NCBI RefSeq assembly: GCF_004327285.1
Contig: NZ_QJUI01000014.1
Span: 121,168-185,167 of the forward strand
DNA from: Phytopseudomonas daroniae
GTDB lineage: Bacteria > Pseudomonadota > Gammaproteobacteria > Pseudomonadales > Pseudomonadaceae
DNA: 64,000 nt
Direction of reading: 5' to 3'
Positions 1 through 8,696 of this stretch are shown in pieces. The position numbers and the translations under genes are program-made. The first letter of the stretch is position 1; the number at the start of each line of letters is the position of its first letter. The notes under the pieces were generated by a model that ran no database searches, had not been told where the DNA came from, and worked only from the letters and a program-made list of their open reading frames with translations.

Positions 1-850
1 GCAGGCCGGCGAACAGGAACATGCCGATCACCAGGTTCAGGGTCAGGCCGAAACCGTTGGTGGCGAAGTGGTAGACGAAATAGATGGCCGCCAGCGCTAC
101 GATCAACAGCCCGAGAATGCGGCTGTCGTCCAGCCGCTGAGCGCCGGTCTCGCGAGGGATGACCGGTGGCGGCGGATCGATGAGCAGCTCCGGCGCAGCC
201 ACCGTTGGCGTGCTGGGCATCATCGCGCGATTGAGCAGCGGTGCGCCGATCACCAGCAAGGCGATGATGGTCAGGTTGAGCGTGGTGAACAGCGTGTGTT
301 CAACACCGATGGCTGCTGTCAGAACGCCTCCGCTGATGCGCTCCAGATCGGCACCACCGGTCGCCAGCGACAGAGGGATGGAACCCGACAATCCGCCATG
401 CCAGACCAGAAAACCGGAATAGGCCGCCGCCACCAGCAGTGGGTAATGCACGCCCTGAACCTGGCGCGCCAGCGCCCGGGCGAATACCGCCCCGACCACC
501 AGCCCGAAGCCCCAGTTGATCCAGGAAGCCGCCATCGCCACCAGGGTCACGAAGACGATGGCCTGCCCTGGCGAGTTGGGAATACTGGCCAGCCGATCCA
601 GCAGTCGACTGACTGGCGGCGCATTGGCCAATGCGTGGCCTGTCACCAGCACCAGAGCCATCTGCATGGTGAAGGTCAGCAGATTCCAGAAACCGCTCCC
701 CCAGTGCTGGGCCATCTGCGGCAGACTCTGGCCCGTGGCGAAGATGCCAAGCACCAGTACGATAAGGGTCAGCAGCATGGCGAAAACGAAGGGTGAAGGC
801 AGGTAGCGCTGCACCAGATTGACGCAGAGCGAAGTGATCTTGGCGAACAA
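1..850 (-). CDS. atoE: AtoE-like short-chain fatty acid transporter, 5' part (C-terminus outside window)
   Basis: The minus-strand frame is open from base 850 to the window edge (283 codons). It translates to a very hydrophobic protein that I recognise as the AtoE/TIGR00366 short-chain fatty acid permease family. Family-like stretches include SPFVFAMLLTL near the N-terminus, GFWNLLTFTMQMALVLVTGHALA around residues 50-75 and NWGFGLVVGA near residue 115. Its expected role is uptake of acetoacetate or short-chain fatty acids across the inner membrane. I chose a TTG start (848-850) because a GAGGG box lies 7 bases before it and an in-frame TAA lies just upstream. No ATG is available there. Partner genes of an ato operon would lie outside the window. 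Confidence 0.8.
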   Translation of the reverse strand, partial: MFAKITSLCVNLVQRYLPSPFVFAMLLTLIVLVLGIFATGQSLPQMAQHWGSGFWNLLTFTMQMALVLVTGHALANAPPVSRLLDRLASIPNSPGQAIVFVTLVAMAASWINWGFGLVVGAVFARALARQVQGVHYPLLVAAAYSGFLVWHGGLSGSIPLSLATGGADLERISGGVLTAAIGVEHTLFTTLNLTIIALLVIGAPLLNRAMMPSTPTVAAPELLIDPPPPVIPRETGAQRLDDSRILGLLIVALAAIYFVYHFATNGFGLTLNLVIGMFLFAGL

Positions 851-1141
851 GGGGTGTCCCTCTTTTTATACTTTTATTATGGGTGCACAGCAGGTTAGCA
901 AAGGCCCCAGGCCTATGCCATATACGCCAATACGGCAACGTTTCGCATCTGTCAGGGGATTGATGCACGGCACCGAACGAGCGCTGTGCCGTAGTGCTTT
1001 ATTGAGGCTCGCCCGTAACCGCCAGCCGCCTCCATGAGAACCCAGCCCCCACCCCGATAGCCAAGCAGGCTTTATGACCCCCGGCATCATTGGCCATGGC
1101 AAAGAAGCGCACTGCGGGCGAAGCCTGAATGCATGGAAGTT
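851..1141. other. Intergenic region between atoE and znuD-like gene
   Basis: No gene is supported here. It should hold the atoE promoter on the minus strand. A small hairpin (ACGGCAC at 967-973 with GTGCCGT at 986-992) is visible, followed on the plus strand by a few T residues, but no plus-strand gene lies upstream for it to terminate. Nothing else stands out. Confidence 0.4.
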
Positions 1142-1173
1142 GATGCGGATCGCCCCACCGAACGATCCGCATC
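1142..1173 (-). terminator. Hairpin downstream of the znuD-like gene
   Basis: GATGCGGATCG (1142-1152) pairs perfectly with CGATCCGCATC (1163-1173) around a 10-base loop, 12 bases after the stop codon at 1185. The T-tract on the minus strand is poor, so this is either a weak intrinsic terminator or an mRNA 3'-end stabiliser. Confidence 0.55.
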
Positions 1174-1184
1174 AGGGCCTGTAT

Positions 1185-3245
1185 CTAGAAGCTCAAGCGC
1201 ACGCCCAGCGTCAAGTTGCGCCCGGGCAACAGCACGTCATCCTTGATGAACGAGCTGTGGTTGCGTGCCCGTTCGTCTAGCAGGTTGTTGCCCTTGACGA
1301 ACAGCTGATAGTCCGTAGCGTCCAGCGAGCCACGGTAGCTGAGGCCCGCACCGAGCATGTTGTAGCCCGAGGTGTCGGTTTCGTAGGCAGCGATGTCGCC
1401 CTGGCGCTGCACGCGATACAACTCCAGCTGCCCACTGAGCGCCTCGCTGAAGGCCTGATCCAGACGCACGCCCAGGCGATCCGCCGGGATGCGTGGCAGA
1501 TCGCCGCCCCGCTTCAGCTTGCCGCGTACGTGATCACCGAACAGCGTCACATCGGTAGTGGTACTGAGCGCGTAGGTCAACGAACCCTCGGCGCCGGTCA
1601 GCACGGCGTCCTGCTGGCGGTACTCGATCTCGCGGAAACCGCCGCCCACGTCATGACCGGTATCCGCGGCATAGATGAAATCATCCACCTGGTTGCGGAA
1701 CAGGCTGAAGGTGAAAGTGGTACGCCCGGCGAATTTGCGCAGGGTCAGCTCGGCGTTGTGCGACGTTTCCTCGTCTAGGTCGACGTTACCCAGTTCCACC
1801 GTGCGAGTGGCCGCATGAGGGCCGTTGGCATAGAGTTCCTCGGCTGTCGGCAGACGCTGGGAACGCGACAGGGAGAAACCCAGCGAGTAGTCGGGCGCGA
1901 ATGTCCAGACCGCGCCGGCGGACACCGAGGTGCCGCGATGGCGGGTGTTCTTCTCGCCTTGCGCATCGATGTCCTGCCACTCGTGGCGCAAGCCCAGTTC
2001 ATAGCGCCAGTCCCCCAGGTTGTATTCCTCGAGCAGGAACAGCGCGTGGTTGCGGGTCAGGGTCGGTGGTACGTAGGCCTCCTCGCCCGATGCTTCGAAG
2101 TCACGACGCGAGGTCTGCCCACCCACCACGCCGCGCCAGCCGAACAGCGGTTCGTGGGTCAGTTCGAGGCGCGCATCGGTGGCATCGTTCTTGAACGAGG
2201 TGCCCACTTCGCTGCCTTCGATCTCATCATGGGTATAGTTGCTGTGGCCGACACGCAGCTTGGCCAGCTCGAAGCCCGGCAACGGCTCGTTGAGCTCGCC
2301 ACGCAGATCCCAGCGCTTCTGCTTCATCTTGATGTAGGGGACGCCGGCATGATCATGGTCGTGCTCATCATCGTGATCATGATCGTCATGATCGTCGTCA
2401 TCGTGATCGTCATGCTCATGACTGCTGCAGTGCCAATCCCTGGGGCCATGGGTATGGCAGTCGGCGTGCTCGTGGCCGAGCAGCCCGTAGCGCAGATTCT
2501 GCTCACTGTAAGCCGCGCCCAGGAAGCCACGCTCACCGATGAAGCTGGCGCCCAAGCTGTAGCTGTCGGTGTCGTTGTACGACCCCTCCTGCCTGCCGGG
2601 CGAGCCGGGAATCCGGTACTCGTCATCCTGGCGCTTGCTACCTTCGGCGCGCAGGGCGAAGTTGCCCGTACCGGCGGTAATGCCGAACATCCCGGCGCCC
2701 TGGTTGGCCACCGTGTTGGCACGCAGCTCGAGATCCCCCTCGTAGCCCTTCTCCGGCACCTGGGTAGGGATCTTCTTGTCCAGCACATTGACCACACCGC
2801 CGATCGCGCCGCCCCCATACAGCAACGTCGCCGGCCCCTTGAGCACCTCGATGCGCTCGGCGAACAGCGGATCGCTGGTCACCGCATGATCCGGGCTGAT
2901 GGTCGAAGCATCGAGAGTTTCCACGCCATCGCTGAGCACCTTCACCCGGGCACCGTCCAGGCCGCGAATCACAGGGCGGCTGGCGCCAGCACCAAAACTG
3001 CTGGAATGCACGCCCGGCAAGCCGTTGAGCGTTTCTCCCAGGGTCGAATCGCGGCGCTGGATCAGTTCCTCCCCCTGAAGTACCTCGGCGGGGTTGATCA
3101 TTTCGTTCTGAGTGCTGTTCAAGGCACTGGCACTGACGACGGACGTGCCGAGTTGCACTGTTTGCTTGGCCTCGGCGGCAAGCAGCGGCCCACCGGGCAG
3201 CAGGGCCACGGCAACGGCCCAAGCGAGTGGGTGACGATGGATCAT
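1185..3245 (-). CDS. znuD: TonB-dependent outer-membrane receptor, ZnuD zinc-uptake type
   Basis: 686-residue TonB-dependent receptor: signal peptide (residues 1 to about 24), plug domain with RPVIRGLDG and ERIEVLKGPATLLYG motifs (about residues 90-145), and a 22-stranded barrel ending in aromatic LGVRLSF. Residues 258-299 form an extracellular-loop insert dominated by His and Asp, plus two Cys. This is the hallmark of ZnuD-type zinc receptors. It would bring Zn(II) across the outer membrane using TonB energy. The ATG at 3245 was chosen because GGAGG lies 5 bases upstream and the signal peptide follows immediately; the frame stays open further upstream. A Zur-like site lies at 3457-3480 in the divergent region shared with rimO. 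Substrate assignment rests on the His-rich loop and the operator; copper or nickel are alternatives. Confidence 0.85.
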   Translation of the reverse strand: MIHRHPLAWAVAVALLPGGPLLAAEAKQTVQLGTSVVSASALNSTQNEMINPAEVLQGEELIQRRDSTLGETLNGLPGVHSSSFGAGASRPVIRGLDGARVKVLSDGVETLDASTISPDHAVTSDPLFAERIEVLKGPATLLYGGGAIGGVVNVLDKKIPTQVPEKGYEGDLELRANTVANQGAGMFGITAGTGNFALRAEGSKRQDDEYRIPGSPGRQEGSYNDTDSYSLGASFIGERGFLGAAYSEQNLRYGLLGHEHADCHTHGPRDWHCSSHEHDDHDDDDHDDHDHDDEHDHDHAGVPYIKMKQKRWDLRGELNEPLPGFELAKLRVGHSNYTHDEIEGSEVGTSFKNDATDARLELTHEPLFGWRGVVGGQTSRRDFEASGEEAYVPPTLTRNHALFLLEEYNLGDWRYELGLRHEWQDIDAQGEKNTRHRGTSVSAGAVWTFAPDYSLGFSLSRSQRLPTAEELYANGPHAATRTVELGNVDLDEETSHNAELTLRKFAGRTTFTFSLFRNQVDDFIYAADTGHDVGGGFREIEYRQQDAVLTGAEGSLTYALSTTTDVTLFGDHVRGKLKRGGDLPRIPADRLGVRLDQAFSEALSGQLELYRVQRQGDIAAYETDTSGYNMLGAGLSYRGSLDATDYQLFVKGNNLLDERARNHSSFIKDDVLLPGRNLTLGVRLSF

Positions 3246-3317
3246 GAAGACCTCCATGTTGATTCGGTTGTTGGGCAGACGAGTCGATGTGCAAGAGCCG
3301 GCGTAGGCGCCCCGGCA

Positions 3318-3361
3318 CATACACGCGACGAAGACAGCGGATCAGCGCGCCGACGTGTATG
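3318..3361 (-). repeat. Inverted repeat in the znuD-like leader
   Basis: CATACACG (3318-3325) and CGTGTATG (3354-3361) are exact inverted repeats separated by 28 bases, in the long stretch between the Zur-like site and the znuD-like start. It could be an mRNA leader hairpin or an operator. No further evidence of function. Confidence 0.3.
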
Positions 3362-3456
3362 AAAGCGAGGTGGATCTGTACGGGAAACGCGCGAAACCTC
3401 CCCCGGCGTTACGTACAGCTCCGAGCAGCGGGCAGCCGATTCACATCGAACCGAAT

Positions 3457-3480
3457 TGATACATTATAACATTATTAATA
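3457..3480 (-). promoter_or_regulatory. Zur-like operator / AT-rich promoter
   Basis: The stretch around CATTATAACATTATTAAT resembles one half of the known Zur consensus (TATAACATT core of GAAATGTTATANTATAACATTTC). It sits in an otherwise GC-rich divergent region. Binding of Zur here would repress the zinc receptor when zinc is plentiful. It is about 210 bases from the receptor start, so a long leader would be implied; it might also affect rimO. Confidence 0.5.
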
Positions 3481-3746
3481 TTTTAGAAATGGCCCTGACC
3501 AAAAGCGCTTGCCAGCGAAGCAATGGCTGGACGCGATGGCCAACCATGCGGCAATTGCGCTCATCCGAGCTCGGCCCCACGAGCGGCCCACCAGGCCAGT
3601 ACGCCACTCATCACAACAACGGCGAAAAAGCTGCCTGCCTCTGCGTCGGCAATGCTGGAAAAGTCGCGCACACGCCGCTAGAATTGCGCACTTTTTGATC
3701 AGAGGCGCCCAAGCGCCCGCATCATCCCAGCCTGAGGTTCGCCCGC

Positions 3747-5072
3747 ATGACCACCACCGCCACCCCGAAAGTAGGGTTTGTCTCCCTTGGCTGCCCGAAA
3801 GCCTTGGTGGATTCCGAACGCATCCTCACCCAGTTGCGCATGGAAGGTTATGAAGTGGTGCCGACCTATCAGGACGCCGACGTGGTGGTGGTCAACACCT
3901 GCGGCTTCATCGACAGCGCCAAGGCCGAGTCGCTGGACGTGATCGGTGAAGCGATCAAGGAGAACGGCAAGGTCATCGTCACCGGCTGCATGGGCGTCGA
4001 GGAAGGCAGCATCCGTGATGTGCACCCCAGCGTGCTGTCGGTCACCGGCCCGCAGCAATACGAGCAGGTGGTCAACGCCGTTCACGAAGTGGTGCCGCCA
4101 CGCCAGGATCACAATCCGTTGATCGACCTGGTACCGCTACAGGGCATCAAACTCACCCCGCGCCACTATGCCTACCTGAAGATTTCCGAAGGCTGTAACC
4201 ACAGCTGCAGCTTCTGCATCATTCCGTCGATGCGCGGCAAACTGGTCAGCCGCCCGGTGGGCGACGTGCTGGGCGAGGCCGAGCGCCTGGTCAAGGCCGG
4301 CGTCAAGGAGCTGCTGGTGATCAGCCAGGACACCAGCGCCTACGGTGTCGACCTCAAGTACAAGACCGACTTCTGGAACGGCCAACCGGTCAAGACGCGC
4401 ATGAAAGAGCTCTGCGAAGCGCTTTCCAGCATGGGCGTGTGGGTGCGCCTGCACTACGTGTACCCGTACCCCAACGTCGACGACATCATCCCGCTGATGG
4501 CCGCCGGCAAGATCCTGCCGTACCTGGATATTCCCTTCCAGCACGCCAGTCCGCGCGTACTCAAACTGATGAAGCGCCCGGCCTTCGAAGATCGCACCCT
4601 GGCGCGCATCAAATCCTGGCGCGAGCAGTGCCCGGATCTGACCATCCGCTCGACCTTCATCGTCGGCTTCCCCGGTGAAACCGAAGAGGACTTCCAGTAC
4701 CTGCTCGACTGGCTGAGCGAAGCCCAGCTCGACCGCGTCGGCTGCTTCCAGTACTCGCCGGTGGAAGGCGCCCCAGCCAACGATCTGGACGTGGACATCG
4801 TTCCGGATGACGTCAAGCAGGATCGCTGGGATCGCTTCATGGCCCACCAGCAGGCCATCAGCACCGCGCGCCTGCAGATGAAGATCGGTCGCGAAATGGA
4901 CGTACTGATCGATGAAGTCGACGACCAGGGCGCCGTGGCTCGCTCCTGGGCCGATGCCCCGGAAATCGACGGCAGCGTATTTATCGAAGGCACCGACTTC
5001 CAGCCGGGCGACAAAGTGCGCGTGCGTATCGTCGATGCCGATGAATACGATATGTGGGCTGAGCGGGTTTAA
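3747..5072 (+). CDS. rimO: Ribosomal protein S12 methylthiotransferase RimO
   Basis: 441 residues, the normal family length. RimO uses two 4Fe-4S clusters and S-adenosylmethionine to add a beta-methylthio group to the conserved aspartate of ribosomal protein S12. The N-terminal UPF0004 domain supplies Cys16, Cys52 and Cys81. The radical SAM domain carries the CxxxCxxC motif at Cys150, Cys154 and Cys157 (CNHSCSFC). A TRAM domain closes the protein (about residues 375-440). The start ATG follows a GC-rich leader after an AT-rich divergent promoter region. The integrase pseudogene ends 34 bases after its stop codon, so rimO marks the chromosomal edge of the integron. Confidence 0.97.
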   Translation: MTTTATPKVGFVSLGCPKALVDSERILTQLRMEGYEVVPTYQDADVVVVNTCGFIDSAKAESLDVIGEAIKENGKVIVTGCMGVEEGSIRDVHPSVLSVTGPQQYEQVVNAVHEVVPPRQDHNPLIDLVPLQGIKLTPRHYAYLKISEGCNHSCSFCIIPSMRGKLVSRPVGDVLGEAERLVKAGVKELLVISQDTSAYGVDLKYKTDFWNGQPVKTRMKELCEALSSMGVWVRLHYVYPYPNVDDIIPLMAAGKILPYLDIPFQHASPRVLKLMKRPAFEDRTLARIKSWREQCPDLTIRSTFIVGFPGETEEDFQYLLDWLSEAQLDRVGCFQYSPVEGAPANDLDVDIVPDDVKQDRWDRFMAHQQAISTARLQMKIGREMDVLIDEVDDQGAVARSWADAPEIDGSVFIEGTDFQPGDKVRVRIVDADEYDMWAERV

Positions 5073-5105
5073 GCGTCGCAACCTGATGAATAGGATTGAG
5101 GCTGA

Positions 5106-6047
5106 CTAGCCTCGATCCAGAGGGCTCAGTACACCCAATCCGCCTCGATTCAGCTCATGGGTATAGATCATGGTGGTCTTCACGTCCGCATGGCCGAGCA
5201 ACTCCTGAACAGTGCGAATATCCTGACCGCTCTCCAATAGGTGTGTGGCGTCGCCAGTTTCTCGATTCCTGCGGCCCGGACTGCCTGCTTGAAGTGACGC
5301 TGGATACGCTTCTCATCGGAATGATGGCGACGTGCCTTGCCGCTACGCGGGTCAATCGACAGCGAACCCACTGGAAACACATATTGCCAAGCCCACTCCC
5401 AAGACGCTTTGGGATATTTGCGCGCCAGCGCGTCGGGCAGATAAACATCGCCGCGCCCTGCGCTGACCTCAGCATTGTGCGTAGCCCTTACTAACTGAAG
5501 ATGCCGCGTCGAGGGAGCAACCAGCCGTAGCGGCAAGACGGTCACCATGTCCTTCATACCCTTGCCATCGCAAATCAATATCTCCTTGCGACCAAAATCC
5601 ATATCTTTCACACGCAAGCGCACTACTTCCATAAGCCGCATGCCAGAACCATAGAGCAGACTTGCCATCAGCCATATTTCATCCTGCAGTTGAGCCAGTA
5701 TCTGCTGCACCTCTTGCGTGGACAGCACGACGGGCAAACGTGAAGGCTTCTTGGCCCGCACGACCTCGCCCAGCCATGGCAACTCCAGCTTGAGAACCTG
5801 CTTGCACAGAAATAAAAGCGCTGAAAGCGCCTGGTTTTGCGTACTGGCAGACACGTTACCTCGTACAGGCTAGATCAGACAGAAACGCCTCGGCCTCGGC
5901 GCCCCCCCATTTCAGCGGGTGACAATAACGATGAAACCGGATAAAGCGCTTGACCCACTCGCAATAGACACGCTCGGTGCGAATCGAGTAGTGTCTCAAG
6001 CGAATTTGCTCCCGCACTTGGTCGAGCAATCGAGGCTGTCCATCCAT
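5106..6047 (-). pseudogene. intI: Integron integrase IntI, inactivated by two lesions
   Basis: Reading three frames together gives a typical integron tyrosine recombinase of about 310 residues. The first frame (6047 to 5856) encodes the N-terminal SAM-like domain and ends early. The second (about 5868 to 5200) begins at NVSASTQNQALSA and covers RKEILICDGKGMKD. The third (about 5240 to 5106) reads HLLESGQDIRTVQELLGHAD and then TTMIYTHEL with the catalytic Tyr. Lesion 1 is probably one extra T near 5870. Lesion 2 lies near 5236: the frame jumps from ATPHT to HLLE, so the family's LRHSFAT block with catalytic His/Arg is gone. A roughly 25-base deletion between two short GCCACACACC-type repeats would explain it. 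The gene cannot make active integrase. Orientation towards rimO with cassettes on its 5' side is the standard integron layout. Confidence 0.92.
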
Positions 6048-6185
6048 GGTGTATAACTCCCTTATACGATCATCGGAACGCTGAAAGCCTCAGCCTAGAC
6101 ACGGATAGCGAGAGGAACAAGGAATGTTATACACCACGCCCGTCCGGGGAGTTATGCACCACTTGGTGTCTATTTATAGTTAGGC
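6047..6185 (+). other. attI: attI-like recombination site with integrase promoter region
   Basis: The first cassette joins the platform at GTTAGGC (6179-6185), which fits the core site of attI/attC (GTTRRRY). Upstream are three copies of an 11-base motif: GTTATACACCA at 6126-6136, GTTATGCACCA at 6151-6161, and the inverted form at 6047-6057 overlapping the integrase start codon. They look like accessory integrase-binding repeats of the attI1 kind; that role is inference. The promoter for the integrase and possibly for cassette expression should be in this interval. Confidence 0.65.
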
Positions 6186-6208
6186 CTAATCAAGGAGAGA
6201 AAATCTAA

Positions 6209-6649
6209 ATGCTCAAACCAATAATTTATGCTTTTTTTATTGCATCCTCTCTAGCAGGATGCGCTGGACAATCACACATAAATGTAAAAGAAGTAGAGAT
6301 TGGTGACGCTTCAGGATATGTCAAAAGCGTTAAAATCAAACAAGACGACATCACTAGCGCATGTGACTTTAGCACCTTTGAAGATGGCTTTAAATATACA
6401 TATATGAGCATGTGGAACGGCCGGATAGAAGAGATTATAAAAGCGGATCCAGAGCAGAATGTTATCGACCACTACACGAAATTGATTTTTAATTCCAAGC
6501 ATAATGTGAAAGCGACTCTTGATGAAGACACTGATTCAAGAAGCAGTTACAGCTACTGCCAAGAGTCAAGTTATCAACAAGGCAAGATCAGCGGCTTTCT
6601 TTATTCAGTTGAAGATCTTAAGGCACTTGAAAACAAGCCACCCATATAG
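6209..6649 (+). CDS. Cassette 1: putative lipoprotein of unknown function
   Basis: 146 residues. The N-terminus has a lipoprotein signal ending in a LAGC lipobox (Cys18), so the protein is probably anchored to a membrane after export. The remainder is acidic and hydrophilic with no family I recognise. The gene fills integron cassette 1 (6180-6732), starts behind AAGGAG at 6192-6197 and reads away from the integrase, as cassette genes do. It is far more AT-rich than its chromosomal neighbours, which fits recent acquisition. Confidence 0.75.
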   Translation: MLKPIIYAFFIASSLAGCAGQSHINVKEVEIGDASGYVKSVKIKQDDITSACDFSTFEDGFKYTYMSMWNGRIEEIIKADPEQNVIDHYTKLIFNSKHNVKATLDEDTDSRSSYSYCQESSYQQGKISGFLYSVEDLKALENKPPI

Positions 6650-6662
6650 TCTGAGCTCTTTA

Positions 6663-6738
6663 GTCTAACAACTGGTTCAAACCGTTCGCTTCGCTCACTG
6701 GGGCTGGCTAAAGCCCGCCCCTTAACCAAACGTTAGGC
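6663..6738 (+). repeat. attC: attC site 1 (76 bases)
   Basis: R'' box GTCTAAC (6663-6669) and R' box GTTAGGC (6732-6738) bound an imperfect palindrome: AACTGGTTCAA on the left matches TTAACCAAACG on the right, and the middle is GC-rich. All features fit RYYYAAC...GTTRRRY attC sites. It is nearly identical in the outer arms to the site at 8697-8772, as expected for chromosomal integrons, where attC sites of one host resemble each other. Confidence 0.92.
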
Positions 6739-7000
6739 AGCCTCCGGAAATTCCTCCTCGGTTGGTTACCCGCAACACCACATCACCAATAAGCCCCCTA
6801 GTTATTAGCATTATCAAAAGGAGTTGGTTTATGCCGGGCAACGTCACAAATAACTTACCGCGCTCACCTTCCAGCTTGGCGGCGCCAGCTTTTTCTTTTC
6901 TGAATTTGTCGATCTGATCATTTCTTTGCGCCAAAAAATTGGTACTTATAGTTCCGAAAAATCAAGGACGAGGGTGCATCCCGCACAGACAAGGACGCGC

Positions 7001-8326
7001 ATGAAAAGACCTCAGAAATGGGTGCAGGGTCACAGCGGGGTCGGCAGCTATAGCTACTTTAAAGACATGACCGACGACGAAATCCGCGTACAGGATGCTG
7101 CTCATCGCAAGTCAGATGAAGAGGCTGCTAGACGCCGCGATCTGGAAGACAAGCGGTACAGGGAGTACGAAGAGCGGCAGCGCAAACAGAATCAGCCACC
7201 GCCGCCCCGTACAGACTTCATCTTCGCTAAATCATGCAACATACCTGCTGGCCATACCTGCCACGCCGACAAGGCCCCTCTCGACCCGCTGAGTAGCTAC
7301 GGCACGTTTGCGGTACTTGGAACCGGCGAGGCGATAGCTTCAGGTGGCACGTCCCTAAAACTGATTGGCAACTCTGCGTCGAGCCTAGCTGTTGCCTCAA
7401 GACTAGGCCAGGGGGCGTTGTCGCTTGGCTTGGCTGAGCTGACTGTCGGCGCAGGGGTGGTTGCCGGTGGGATAGTTGGCACCGTGGCCATGCTGCTCCC
7501 AAATTCCACGGCTGGCGATGACGTGTTCTACACAGCTGAGCAGTACGCTGACCTGAGCACAGCCAATACCGGCGTGAGGATCAATGTCAAATATCTGCCC
7601 GATGGAGTCGTTAGCACCTATGGCTTCTACACGGGCAACAACCCTGCCTGGAAGGGCGTCCCGGTGATTGCCGCTATCGCACGTGGTGAGCAGTTTGTCG
7701 CAGACTTAGGAGAAGGGATTGAGCTGATCTGGACACCGGCAGCCGAGCCTAACAAGGTGCTGGGGATTCCAGCGCTGGAAGGTGTGGAACACAAACCGAC
7801 CCACTTCGTTTTCCCTGAAGTCCGGCAAGCGGAACAGATCCTGGTCAACCCAGAGCTACCACCAGATTACCGGGACGCGATCATCTGGTTCCCCGTGGAG
7901 ACCGGCATCCTGCCGATCTATCTTTCGCTGAACGTACGCAATGGGCCGGGCGTGGTTAGTGGTGTTGGACAGGATGTAGTAGGCGTTTGGCTCGATCATG
8001 CTAGGTCAGGTCTGGGAGCACCGATCCCGACGAAGATTGCCGATAAGCTCAGGGGGCGTGAATTTTCGAGTTTCGATGCATTCAGAAAGGCATTTTGGAT
8101 TGAGGTTGGGAACGATCCTGAGTTAAGCCGTCAATTCAATCAAGACAACTTGGAGCGCATACAGTCAGGCTACGCACCTGCTACTCGTGATAAAGATGCT
8201 GTAGGGAAAAGAGGTACATTCGAACTGCATCACGTTGAGCGAATTGCTGACGGTGGTGCTGTATATAATGTAGATAATCTTCGTGCAAACACCCCTCGAA
8301 ATCACATAGATATTCACCGGAAATAG
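7001..8326 (+). CDS. Cassette 2: S-type pyocin/colicin E9-like HNH DNase toxin
   Basis: 441 residues from the ATG at 7001, chosen for AAGGA 6 bases upstream; an open frame continues to a TTG at 6926. Layout: charged coiled-coil-like segment (residues 30-66), proline patch, Gly/Ala-rich hydrophobic stretch (135-168), a pyocin-S domain (about 185-345, YLPDGVVSTYGFYTG and GAPIPTKIADKLRG), then a colicin E9-type nuclease (346-441). The HNH ligands are present: His410, His411, His435 and His439, with spacing identical to E9 His102/103/127/131. The protein therefore should cut DNA. It lacks the receptor-binding and TonB-type translocation regions of true S-pyocins and has no PAAR domain, so delivery may be by type VI secretion; that is inference. 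The immunity gene follows after 3 bases. The 262 bases before it hold no convincing gene. Confidence 0.85.
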   Translation: MKRPQKWVQGHSGVGSYSYFKDMTDDEIRVQDAAHRKSDEEAARRRDLEDKRYREYEERQRKQNQPPPPRTDFIFAKSCNIPAGHTCHADKAPLDPLSSYGTFAVLGTGEAIASGGTSLKLIGNSASSLAVASRLGQGALSLGLAELTVGAGVVAGGIVGTVAMLLPNSTAGDDVFYTAEQYADLSTANTGVRINVKYLPDGVVSTYGFYTGNNPAWKGVPVIAAIARGEQFVADLGEGIELIWTPAAEPNKVLGIPALEGVEHKPTHFVFPEVRQAEQILVNPELPPDYRDAIIWFPVETGILPIYLSLNVRNGPGVVSGVGQDVVGVWLDHARSGLGAPIPTKIADKLRGREFSSFDAFRKAFWIEVGNDPELSRQFNQDNLERIQSGYAPATRDKDAVGKRGTFELHHVERIADGGAVYNVDNLRANTPRNHIDIHRK

Positions 8327-8329
8327 TCC

Positions 8330-8590
8330 ATGAAAAAGAGCATTTCTGACTACACCGAAGCGCAGTTCATTCAATTTCTTCAAGAGATTCGTGCTGCGAA
8401 CAAGAGCGCATCTGACGAAGTACTGGGCGAACTGCTTGAGCAATTCAGGCTGCTTACAGAGCACCCTGACGGCACTGACTTGATATATTATCCGGAAGCT
8501 GGTGCAGACAACTCAAACGAAGGCATCACTGAAACTGTAAAGAAATGGCGCGAAGCAAATGGTCTTCCAAGCTTCAAGCCTCGTTTCTAA
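8330..8590 (+). CDS. Colicin E/pyocin S-type immunity protein (Im9 family)
   Basis: 86 residues, the usual Im2/Im7/Im8/Im9 size. The N-terminus SISDYTEAQFIQFL and the core LTEHPDGTDLIYYP match the four-helix Im family closely; the Tyr-Tyr pair of the DNase-binding helix III is kept. It should bind and block the nuclease domain encoded just upstream (stop at 8326, start at 8330), protecting the producer. Both genes share integron cassette 2, so toxin and antidote would move together. The acidic composition fits binding to a basic nuclease. Confidence 0.93.
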   Translation: MKKSISDYTEAQFIQFLQEIRAANKSASDEVLGELLEQFRLLTEHPDGTDLIYYPEAGADNSNEGITETVKKWREANGLPSFKPRF

Positions 8591-8611
8591 GCAGTTGGAG
8601 GCATGCAAATT

Positions 8612-8639
8612 AAAAGGGCCGTCTTTGATGGCCTTTTTT
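8612..8639 (+). terminator. Intrinsic terminator after the immunity gene
   Basis: GGCC at 8617-8620 pairs with GGCC at 8630-8633, extended by an A-run on the left and a T-run (8634-8639) on the right. It lies 22 bases after the immunity stop and inside the cassette, so it would stop transcription before cassette 3. Confidence 0.75.
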
Positions 8640-8696
8640 ATTTGGTGACTTTGAAATACTCCTGCGTTGCAGCGACTACCGTATTGGGCCAGACAG

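Noticed and set aside
1815..3362. Long open frame on the plus strand opposite the TonB receptor
   Set aside because: Antisense to a clear receptor gene; its translation is the usual artefact of high-GC codon bias, including the low-complexity run opposite the His/Asp loop.
6722..6934. Minus-strand frame before the cassette DNase, with a charged N-terminus
   Set aside because: Runs across the attC core and against cassette orientation; the hydrophobic second half matches no known family. Also weighed: a 27-codon plus frame at 6831-6914 behind AAGGAG, too short to support.
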